Origin: Vicia villosa
Lineage: Eukaryota; Streptophyta; Magnoliopsida; Fabales; Fabaceae
Direction: 5' to 3'
Length of the DNA: 64,000 bases
Assembly: GCF_029867415.1 (NCBI RefSeq)
Contig: NW_026705398.1
Span: 124,001-188,000 of the forward strand
The stretch's first letter is position 1. The number at the start of each line of letters is the position of its first letter. Shown piece by piece: positions 56,203 to 64,000 of this stretch. A model generated the notes under the pieces. The model was not told the DNA's origin. It saw only the letters and a program-made list of their open reading frames with translations, and searched no databases. Both the position numbers and the translations under genes were made by a program.

Positions 56203-58662
56203 TTATTCATCGTGGTAGACTTTGAGTCTTCGTTCCTTTACAGTCCAGCTTTCTTGTGTTTTAGGGTCCTCCACCACAATGGATCCATAGTTTCGCACCT
56301 CTTTCACAACAAATGGCCCCGACCACTTTGACTTTAACTTGCTAGGAAACACCTTGAGTCTTGAATTGCACACAAGCACCATTTGTCCAACTTTAAAGTT
56401 TTTGTGATGAGTCTTTCCCTCATGATTTACCTTGTCCTTGTCCTTGTGAAATTGATTCTCCGCCTCAATGATTTCTCCTTTTTCATCATCGACTCGGAAG
56501 TTGTCATGTTCATCCTTAGGGGGCTTCATAGACTCAAAAAGAGTAAAAATTACCTCTTTATCTTGCACCCTTACTTTCATAATCCCATCATCGATATCAA
56601 TCATCATTCGGATGGTCTTCATGAATGGTCTTCCAAGTATTAATGGCACATCACGATCCTCCTCCATATCGACTACCACAAAATCAGCCGGGAACAAAAA
56701 TTTGTCCACCTTTACCAGCATGTCTTGTACAACTCCATATGGTGAAATGATAGACTTATCGGCTAGTTGTAAAGTTATCCTGGTGTGTTTCATCTCAATG
56801 TTCCCCAATCTCTTGACAACGGATAAAGGTATTAAATTGATGCTAGACCCCAAATCAACCAAACCATTACTAATGTAGTTACCTCCAATGGTGATCGGTA
56901 AAATGACTCGTCCCGGGTCGGGTTCCTTTCTTGGGGGAGTTTTTTGAATAATTGCACTACAATGAGCATCAAGCACAACTGTCTCTTCATCCGTGTACTT
57001 TTTTTTCTTTGTGAGCATCTTCTTCATGAATTTTGCATACTTGGGCATTTTCTCCAATGCTTCGGAAAATGGAATATTTATGTGAAGTTGTTTAAATATA
57101 TCCATAAATCGAGCGTAGCGCCTTGCGTCTTCCTTCCTTGACTGCACATGCGGGTAAGGTAGATGTTGGAGAGGAATTGTGCTCACATTCTCATTTCTCT
57201 TTTTATTCTTCTTCACTTTTTTGTCATTTTTCTCTCTTTCTTCTTTTTCTTTCCGCTCTTTTTCAACTAATTCTTCCTCTATCTTCTCCTCACTCTTTTC
57301 TCCCTCATTTTCAACTGTCACTTCCTCCTCTTCATCTTCAACTATTATTTCCTCCTCATCTTCCACTATAACCTCTTCATTTACGCCACTATTCACCTCC
57401 TTCCCACTTCTTGTAAAAATGGCTTTGCAATGCTCCTTTGGATTGGTTTGGGTGTTGGAGGAAAAGGATGCTCCCGGTTGTTGCTCGGACAATTGCTTTG
57501 CAAGTTGACCCACTTGATTTTCTAAATTCTTTATGGCCGCTTCATTACTCCTTTGATTAGCCATGGATGCTTGCATGAATTGTGTAAGAGTATCTTCCAA
57601 CTTTGAGCTTCCGCCTTGAGATTGTTGACCTTGGCCTTGTGGGTTTGAACTTTGATAAGGACTTTGATGTTGATAGTGTTGATTGCCGAATCTTGAAGGT
57701 TGGAATCCTTGGTTGTTTCTTTGGTAAGGATTGTTGTGAGGTGGAGGTTTCCTTTGATACCCTTGGTTTTGATTGTTGACATAATTCACTTCTTCACCAT
57801 CGGGAGGAGGACAAAAGCCAGTCGGATGATCTCCATTACAAAGTTCACAAGCTGCCACATGGTGCCTAGTTTGAGATCCTTGAATCTCTTTCATTTGCTG
57901 CGGGAGTTTGGTCATTTGTTGTGTGAGTAACTCCACTTGATGTGAAAGAAGCTTGTTTTGCGCAAGGATGGCATCATTGGTGTTCAATTCAAGAACTCCC
58001 GGTTTCCTTTGTGAAGGACTCCTATCATGTTGAGTTTGGAGATCATTGAGTGCCATACGATCGATTATCATTATTGCATCCTCCATGCTTTTTGACATTA
58101 GAGAGCCACCCGCGGTAGCATCCAAAAGTGTCTTGTGCACCGGTTGAAGTCCATTGCGGAAGATGTGAATTTGTGTGAGATCATCAAAACCATGACCCTT
58201 GCATTTTCTAAGCATGGATTTGAATCTTTCCCAAGCATCATTTAGGGACTCGTTGCTTCCTTGATTGAAAACCGCGATTGCCGTTTTGGCCTCCATGAAT
58301 CGGGATTGAGGAAAATATCGCTCTAAAAATTTTTCTTCCAATAGATTCCAATCCGTCATCACATTTGGTAATTGATCAAGATACCATTCTTTGGCTTTCC
58401 CAAGTAGTGAGTGTGGAAATAGTCTCTTGAACAATGATTCTTCATTTGCCGCATCGACTCCCGTTGAACCAGCAATCTCATAAAATTTGGTGAGATGTGC
58501 GAAAGGATCCTCATGATCCATTCCGGTGAATGGATTTGCATAAACAAGTTGGAGGATTCCGGTATTCATCTCCGTATTTGCTCCACCTTGAGCATTGCGT
58601 GCAAATTGGGCGGTACGCCTTGGACTATTGGCAGACATTTCGGTTGGTACAACACCCGTCAT
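56203..58662 (-). CDS. Athila-like Gag-protease fused to integrase C-terminus
   Basis: Intact 819-codon ORF. Gag: Retrotrans_gag-type core with LFPHSLLGKAKEWYLDQLP (about residues 81-99) and FLERYFPQ (112-119). Zinc knuckle C272-x2-C275-x3-H279-x4-C284, typical of Athila. Then a Q/N/P-rich linker and an acidic Glu/Lys-rich stretch. The aspartic protease has its active site D603-L-G-S followed by INLIPLSV, with LILGRPFM downstream. From about residue 735 the sequence switches to an integrase C-terminal segment (FKVGQMVLV...LKSKWSGPF, about 755-800) and ends YHDE. RT, RNase H and the integrase catalytic core are absent. The frame stays open upstream to a stop at 58786-58788 with a basic SKTRRRRKLAQEKR stretch, so the original start may lie further upstream and have lost its ATG. 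It may supply Gag and protease in trans or be packaged by autonomous relatives. Confidence 0.9.
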   Translation of the reverse strand: MTGVVPTEMSANSPRRTAQFARNAQGGANTEMNTGILQLVYANPFTGMDHEDPFAHLTKFYEIAGSTGVDAANEESLFKRLFPHSLLGKAKEWYLDQLPNVMTDWNLLEEKFLERYFPQSRFMEAKTAIAVFNQGSNESLNDAWERFKSMLRKCKGHGFDDLTQIHIFRNGLQPVHKTLLDATAGGSLMSKSMEDAIMIIDRMALNDLQTQHDRSPSQRKPGVLELNTNDAILAQNKLLSHQVELLTQQMTKLPQQMKEIQGSQTRHHVAACELCNGDHPTGFCPPPDGEEVNYVNNQNQGYQRKPPPHNNPYQRNNQGFQPSRFGNQHYQHQSPYQSSNPQGQGQQSQGGSSKLEDTLTQFMQASMANQRSNEAAIKNLENQVGQLAKQLSEQQPGASFSSNTQTNPKEHCKAIFTRSGKEVNSGVNEEVIVEDEEEIIVEDEEEEVTVENEGEKSEEKIEEELVEKERKEKEEREKNDKKVKKNKKRNENVSTIPLQHLPYPHVQSRKEDARRYARFMDIFKQLHINIPFSEALEKMPKYAKFMKKMLTKKKKYTDEETVVLDAHCSAIIQKTPPRKEPDPGRVILPITIGGNYISNGLVDLGSSINLIPLSVVKRLGNIEMKHTRITLQLADKSIISPYGVVQDMLVKVDKFLFPADFVVVDMEEDRDVPLILGRPFMKTIRMMIDIDDGIMKVRVQDKEVIFTLFESMKPPKDEHDNFRVDDEKGEIIEAENQFHKDKDKVNHEGKTHHKNFKVGQMVLVCNSRLKVFPSKLKSKWSGPFVVKEVRNYGSIVVEDPKTQESWTVKERRLKVYHDE

Positions 58663-58959
58663 GTCTCCTTCAAAAGTCTCTTCAACTACTTCTTCAATTT
58701 GATTGTTAGAAGAAGTAGATGCCTCTTCTCTTTGTCGCTTCTCTTGGGCTAACTTCCTTCTTCTTCGTGTCTTGCTATTGAGCTTTCAGAGTGTTCTTTC
58801 AATTTCGGAATCAAAATGAAATTTCTCTTCGGAAGCTTTTTCTCGCATACACAAGAATCTACAAAACTAGCAAACCAAGTGAAACGCAAAAGCAATATTA
58901 ATAAAGTAACAAAACTTAAAACAATGAACTATTGCAATGCTTGCAATATCAAACACCAA

Positions 58960-58977
58960 TCCCCGACAACGGCGCCA
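58960..58977 (-). other. Athila-like primer-binding site
   Basis: Minus-strand TGGCGCCGTTGTCGGGGA lies three bases inside the 5' LTR. It matches the complement of plant tRNA-Asp 3' end (expected TGGCGCCGTTGCCGGGGA) with one change. Confidence 0.88.
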
Positions 58978-58980
58978 ATT

Positions 58981-60220
58981 TTTTGAATAGTATATTCAAG
59001 GCAAATATTTTTAAATCGTATCCACAGAGATTGGGTGATATTATCGCCGTTCTATAGTTACTATTATTTTAAGTTCAAAAGGTAACAAAGTTGTTTTGTT
59101 TTGAATTGTTATTTGTTCTAATCAAGACAATTATAAGACAATAAACTAAAACTTGTTTCAATAATAAAAGAATGACAAGATTGGTTTGGTTTCACTACCC
59201 CTATCTTCCATGTGACTTTAACAACAAATGCATAACTTCACTAATGGTGAAATGCTCTAGTATCCTCCCAACAATGTTTATGTCTAAACAAAATTGTGAA
59301 AGTTAATATATTAATCTTTAGATGATCTCTCACTCTAACTATCAATATACTAATCTTGATTGTTTGATACAAATAGAAAAGTAGCAAATAAATCTATCTC
59401 TAGCATTTATTCACTACTTGATAAAATGTTGTAGATCAAGACTTGAAATATATTTCTCAATCATAAATCAAATCTAAATATAAAAGATAAAACAACAACA
59501 TTCATCCATTTCAATACCAATGAACTTCATACAAAGTGTTAGAGCAAATACATAGTTAACAAGGATAGCTACTACCTCCAATCTTGTCAAAGTGGGATTT
59601 AGCTACTCATCACCATGGTTGACAGCAAGAAGAATAAAGAAGAAGCTAAGAACATCAATCTCCCACAAAGTTGTTCTTTTCTCTCCCAAAACCCTAGCCT
59701 CAATGTTTGGTTTACAATGGAATAGAATCCCCTAATTCCCCTTTTTTATCTCCCTAAATAACCCCTAATTCGTACTAACTTTTCCTATTCAAAAGATAAG
59801 CCCAATTCTCATGACAAGTGGCAACAAAGTAAAAGATAAAATTTTTCAGCGCAGTGTTTGCGGGGCAAACAATGTTTGCGGGGCAAACAATGTTTGCGGG
59901 GCAAACAGTGAAATTCAAAACTGGACTTGTTCAACATCTAGCAGTTGGCGGCGCAAAGGATGTTTGCGGGGAAAACTGGCCTCATCAATACTTCTTTTGC
60001 TATTCCAAGTCTTCAAGTAATTCCTATTTGCTTTCATGATCTTCAAACCTTAAAAACTCTACAAAACTAACAAACATGTGAAATAAAAATTTAAATGAAC
60101 TAAAATGAACAAAATTGCAAAATTATTAAATTGTATGAATAAAAGTGTGATTATTGAGTAAAAAGTGGTTAAAGGGACCAAAAACAATATATGAAAATTA
60201 GTACTATTTGGTCCCTAACA
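58981..60220 (-). repeat. Athila-like 5' LTR (1240 bp)
   Basis: Full-length copy. Three adjacent perfect TGTTTGCGGGGCAAACA units start at 59855, 59873 and 59891, with a degenerate one near 59961. The PBS-side terminus reads TTTTGAATAG on the plus strand where the 3' LTR has TGTTGAATAG, so its terminal dinucleotide is mutated. Confidence 0.93.
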
Positions 60221-60304
60221 TCCAGTATAACCATTGTTACCATTTCCATTGTACTGCTCAGCAGAGCCAGATGTAGATGTGTTTATTGGATCTTCACCAG
60301 CCAT
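60221..60304 (-). pseudogene. Sirevirus gag N-terminus (separated by Athila)
   Basis: The minus-strand ATG at 60304 opens a 28-codon Ser/Thr/Gly/Asn-rich leader (starting MAGEDPINTS) that runs into the Athila LTR at 60220. The reading continues at 53212 in the main gag segment. It lies 70 bp downstream of the PBS, a normal gag start. Confidence 0.8.
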
Positions 60305-60373
60305 CTTTTACTGAAGCGTTTTTCTCTTCCTGAATCTTTTCTAAATACGGTTACGTGCTTGCACCTTAGAACC

Positions 60374-60388
60374 GGCGCTCTGATGCCA
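60374..60388 (-). other. Sirevirus primer-binding site
   Basis: Minus-strand TGGCATCAGAGCGCC, two bases inside the 5' LTR. It resembles the initiator tRNA-Met site (TGGTATCAGAGC) with one change in the first twelve bases. Confidence 0.85.
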
Positions 60389-60390
60389 AT

Positions 60391-61526
60391 TGAAGGATAG
60401 AAAAACACTTAGAAAATGGGGGGTTTGAATAAGTGTAGCTTTAAAACTTGTAAGATAAAAACTATTTGCACAATGATTTTTATCCTGGTTCGTTGTTAAC
60501 TAAACTACTCCAGTCTACCCCCTTGGAGTGATTTACCTCACCTGCGGATTTAATCTACTAATCACACGAGATTACAATGGTTTTCCACTTAGACAACTAC
60601 TAAGTCTTCTAGAGTATACTGATCACAACCTGATCACTCTAGGGACAATCTTCTTAGACACCTTCTAAGACTTTCTAGAATATACTAATCAACAACCTGA
60701 TCACTCTAGTTTTTATAACTTAATGTAAACAAATTCTTTTAAGAGTTACAATGCTTCTTATAAAGCTATTATCACAACTGTGATTTTCTCTTAAGTTTAA
60801 GCTTAAAACTCACTAAGATATTACAACAGCAATATAGTGAGTTTGATGATGAAGTTTGAGAGCTTTTGATTTGAACAGCGTTTTGCAAGTTTTGGTTCAG
60901 AGTTCGTAACGTAGCTTCTCATCAGAACTTCATATTTATAGGCGTTTGAGAAGATGACCGTTGGGAGCATTTAATGCTTTGCGTAATCTGTACAGCATTG
61001 CATTTAATGTTTCACTCTTTTGTTAACTACCTCGAGCCTTGTTTTCGCTGTGTCTACTGACGTTGCCTTTAATAGCTTCTAACGTTCCTTTTGTCATTCA
61101 GTGTAGCCTGCCAGTCTAGTACTTGCTTCTGATCTGATGTTTGTGTAAACAACGTTTGAATGTCATCACAGTCAAACAGCTTGGTGCAGAGCATCTTCTT
61201 GTAATCTGACCTTGAAGTGCTTATGAGCGTGATACCATGAGAACTTCAGTGCTTCTACTTCTGATCTCAAGTTCTTCTGATGCTTCCATAGACCCATGTT
61301 CTGATTCTGCTTGACCATCTTCTGATGTCTTGCCAGACCATGTTCTGATGTTGCATGCTGAACCTTCTGAATCAGTGCTTCTTGCGCTGATTTTGTGCAT
61401 ACTCTTTATCTAATTCCTGGAATGGAGATTGCATAGTATTAGAGTACCACATTATCTCATACAAAATTCATATGCTTGTTATCATCAAAACTAAGAATAT
61501 TGATCAGAACAATTCTTGTTCTAACA
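60391..61526 (-). repeat. Sirevirus 5' LTR
   Basis: 1136 bp. The minus-strand TATA box TATAAATATG (60931-60940) is intact, unlike the 3' copy. The start TGTTAGAACAAGAATTGTTC is the usual Maximus/SIRE LTR beginning in legumes. Confidence 0.95.
60931..60940 (-). promoter_or_regulatory. TATA box, Sirevirus 5' LTR
   Basis: TATAAATATG on the minus strand in the context CGCCTATAAATATG; the 3' LTR has CGCTTCTAAATATG at the same place. Confidence 0.65.
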
Positions 61527-64000
61527 CTTCTTTGAAAAGAGAGTGAGTTTGGGGGGTAGGCTATGAAAAGGGAAGGTGTTAGCATCCTTTTCATCCATGG
61601 TTATCCATGAGCTCTTAAATTGCTTAGCTCACTTGTTTGTTTGAAATGTTTGAAAGGTGTCGTGTGTGTTTAGAAAAACTGTTTTGTTTTGAAAATGTCT
61701 GAAAAAACAATGTTAGAAAACAGGTGTGTGAAAAGCATTTGATTTGTTGTGAGCAAGCACTTAAGAGTTCCTACTCTAAGTTGTAAGGTCTTTCCCATAC
61801 TTTAAAGTTTTCCTTGGACGATAGTACTATCCATACCATTTGAGGGTAGGTAGTCCTATACATTGGACGTAAGGGTCATCGAAGGGTCATCGAAACTTCA
61901 TAGAGGCTATCCATACCATAAAGAGGGTAGGAAGTCCTATGCGATGTGAATAGTCATAAAGGCAACAAGTAAGGATACCTTAGCATTTGAGGGACTATCA
62001 TCCTTTATCGAGGACACATCCAGGGACAAGATCGTTTTTTTATCGTAGGCAACTCGAAGGGACTACGATCTTTTATCAAAGGGACGATGATGATTTTTAT
62101 CGAAGGCAACGTTACGCTAAGGTATCCCTACGCTCAAGGGACTTGACTATTATTTTCCGAAAGGCAACGTAAGAGGGGAAACCCTAAAGGTGAGTGAGTG
62201 CGAGTGTGTTAGATTCGAGTATTTATTTATCTTGAGTTAAGGTTAGCTAGCGATTGATTTTATCTTGCCATGCAATCCTAAATCGTACATTTAACAAGTA
62301 CATCGCAGTTTATATGGTGCGGAAAGTAAATTGCGGAAAAGTAAAGACTACGCTATTACAAAAAGTAACCTTGCACCCTATACATTGATTTCTAAAATTT
62401 TAAATATAAATAAAATATTTTAAACAAATAAATACACAATCATGCGACAATCATTGAGAATTTGAGATGAGAAGAGAATCGCGAGAATTTATAAAAAATC
62501 AAATTTTAAAAAGATTAAATGAAAACCTAAATTAATTTAATTAGTAAACTAATTCCTAAATTAATCTAATTCTAAATTAAATACCTAATTAATTAATTTA
62601 ACTTGGTTAAATAAATCAATTATTTATTTTAGTTAAAAAAACTCTAATAACTAAATTAATGGTCTAATTAATCCTAATGAATTACTTATTAAAATAATTA
62701 TGTAAAAAAAATCTAAATCAATTAACCTAAGCATCTAATTATTTTATTTTTAGTTAGTGGTTAATTGGTTAGTGATTTAATTAAAGGGTTAATCAAGTTA
62801 GTTAAAAAAATATATAAGCAAAAGAAGCACACAAAACAATAAAAACAAAGGGAATTGGAGCGCCTGATCCCCTGTGATGGTCCTCTGTGGGTCCATGGTA
62901 GACAAGCACCTTCTGGAACGATTGATCAAACGTCATGAGATCTAATGGCCGACGAGTGAGGGTGTACGGTGAGTTCGCGTGCGTCGGATCTGTAAACCAA
63001 ACATAATAAAAACCATGAATCAAAATAATGCAAGGGATAGGGTTTGAACCCACACCCTTTGCCTATTAAAGATAATGGTCGCGCTGCCTGACCAATTGTG
63101 CTGGAATTTCCTGGTAATAGGGATCTGCAATCAATTAATTAAATATAAAAGTATGATAAATTCAAATAGTCAGACAACTCAGTCTGTGTGGGGCCCGGGT
63201 CGCTGCAATCAGTCAATCAAAAGATGGAGAGAAGTCAGACTTTTTGACTGGACAATTACAATGCGCCGCGTGTGATGATATGGTCCACTAATACTATTCA
63301 TCATCTTCTTCTTTTCAAACATGTTTTTAGGCAACAGTTTTGCCTATATTCAGCAACGGTTTTGCGCATCACATCCTGGAATTTAAAACCTGCAGAATCT
63401 CACAAATAAAAATCAAATGAACACTCCTCCCCCCCTAAATCGACCCCTACGATCACGATGGTGGTGTTCGTTTGGCTTAAAAGACCTTGTATCTATGACT
63501 TACGACGAGCACCTTCTCCATGCCCCAACCATGGCAATCCCTCATTCATGCGTTAAAACCTCAACAAAATGGTGCTAAACAATCCTAATCATGATCATAA
63601 ACACGTTAAAAGCAACAAATCACATTGAAATGCATTAGACAATAAAAAACGAAAAATCACACCTTTGAATGAATATGAGTGAAACATGCCATAGTATTTA
63701 CGTGGTATGGGACTCATGTTTCAGTCCATACTTACTCTAAACCAAGAGGTTATCAGTTGATCATTTATGGAGGAGATAAGTTAGTATACAAGGGTCTGTT
63801 GCAAAAAAGAGATAAACCTTGTGGAATATACTGGTAGTACAAATGTCAGACACAATGTTATAACACCGTATTTATGGTGTGAGTATTTAATGTAAAGGAG
63901 CATTTTTGCAATAGTGAGTGTGTTCAGTAAGATAGTTGAACAGAGGGTGAGGCTCTTGAAGATATGAAGATGCGTCTTATATTTTCTATTCATCATTTCA
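61527..64000 (-). mobile_element. LTR L4, inverted member of the L1/L3 family (partial)
   Basis: On the minus strand it matches the right half of L1/L3. Near 61560-61690 it has the reverse of the CACCTTCCC...ACCCCC U5 box and of GTGAGCTAAG; near 61860-62170, AGTCCC/GGGATACC repeats; near 62170-62290, the CACCTTTAGGG segment; near 63041-63101, the tRNA-like module. Its 3' end is missing: homology stops close to the Sirevirus insertion, and 43621-43631 probably belongs to it, so it abuts L3 head-on. The left end is not reached (no GGTATGACA by 64000). Frames within it are non-coding. Confidence 0.75.
63041..63101 (-). other. tRNA-like module in LTR L4
   Basis: On the minus strand: A-box-like GCACAATTGGTCAGGCAGC (63101-63083), then B-box GGGTTTGAACC read in reverse as GGGTTCAAACC (63051-63041), followed by a TTTT run. 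It is the most tRNA-like of the L-family modules, but I could not close an acceptor stem. Confidence 0.5.

Larger units (their letters stand above)
53213..60220 (-). mobile_element. Athila/Cyclops-like element (non-autonomous) inserted in Sirevirus gag
   Basis: Direct repeats 53213-53957 and 58981-60220 share the same terminal sequences (minus-strand TGTTAGGGACC start). PBS TGGCGCCGTTGTCGGGGA (58960-58977) is one base from the tRNA-Asp complement typical of Athila. A PPT abuts 53957. Flanks TCTAG (53208-53212) and TCCAG (60221-60225) match 4 of 5. Removal rejoins two parts of the copia gag. The internal 5.0 kb encodes one long ORF (56203-58662) and a long 3' untranslated region; RT, RNase H and the integrase core are absent. 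Confidence 0.93.
43632..61526 (-). mobile_element. Sirevirus (Maximus/SIRE-type Ty1/copia), interrupted by Athila
   Basis: Two 1136-bp LTRs (43632-44767 and 60391-61526) with minus-strand ends TGTTAGAACAAG...CTATCCTTCA. Flanks TTTCT (43627-43631) and CTTCT (61527-61531) match 4 of 5, a probable TSD. Order on the minus strand: 5' LTR, PBS for initiator tRNA-Met, gag, PR-IN-RT-RH (the Ty1/copia order), ORF3, several GGGGGAGA polypurine tracts, 3' LTR. Without the 7.0-kb Athila element it is about 10.9 kb, fitting Maximus/SIRE. gag, pol and ORF3 all carry stops, frameshifts or deletions, so it is defective. Confidence 0.93.

Noticed and set aside
56468..57508. Plus-strand frames of 109-136 codons
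   Set aside because: They are shadows of the Athila Gag-protease ORF; the Ser/Phe-rich composition mirrors its acidic Glu/Lys-rich stretch.

Overview
This 64 kb window looks like intergenic DNA from a large, repeat-rich legume genome, most likely tribe Fabeae (pea, vetch, Lathyrus, lentil). Two things suggest this: several Ogre/Tat-like LTR families with 3-6 kb LTRs, and a Maximus/SIRE-type Sirevirus. The species is an inference. I find no host gene, rRNA gene or functional tRNA gene. Almost every base can be placed in nested LTR retrotransposons, and most open frames in the region are chance frames inside LTRs and untranslated regions.

Layout. (1) 1-12451: non-coding 3' region of an Ogre-like element X (+), split by solo LTR S1 (2473-8021, exact TSD ATAAG), then a polypurine tract and LTR L1 (8328-12451). 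(2) 12452-18270: 3' UTR of a second element Z with satellite-like arrays, split by LTR L2 (13399-18134, TSD 4/5). (3) 18271-43620: LTR L3, same family as L1, split by element G (18962-40718, minus strand, exact TSD GTTCC). G has 3.2-3.8 kb LTRs, a tRNA-Arg-type primer site and a polypurine tract, but no recognisable protein. It carries two younger solo LTRs: S2 (22686-28785, TSD ACCTG, same family as S1) and a TGTAACACCCC-type LTR (34799-36880, TSD CTAGG). (4) 43632-61526: a Sirevirus (Ty1/copia) on the minus strand with 1136-bp LTRs, iMet primer site, several polypurine tracts, broken gag and pol, and an env-like ORF3. (5) 53213-60220: an Athila/Cyclops-like element inserted in the Sirevirus gag. 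It holds the only long intact reading frame, Gag-protease fused to an integrase C-terminus. (6) 61527-64000: an inverted LTR (L4) of the L1/L3 family, cut by the window edge.

The nesting gives an order of events: L-family LTRs first, then G into L3 and the Sirevirus near the L3/L4 junction, then solo-LTR families into G and Athila into the Sirevirus. The most unusual recurrent signal is a tRNA-like module (A-box, B-box, T-run) at a matching place inside five of the six long Ogre-type LTRs of the L and S families. Next are short-palindrome clusters in three unrelated elements, a PBS-like motif near the 3' end of several LTRs, and the Gag-PR-IN(C) fusion. All family assignments rest on motifs and repeat structure read by eye; no database search was run.
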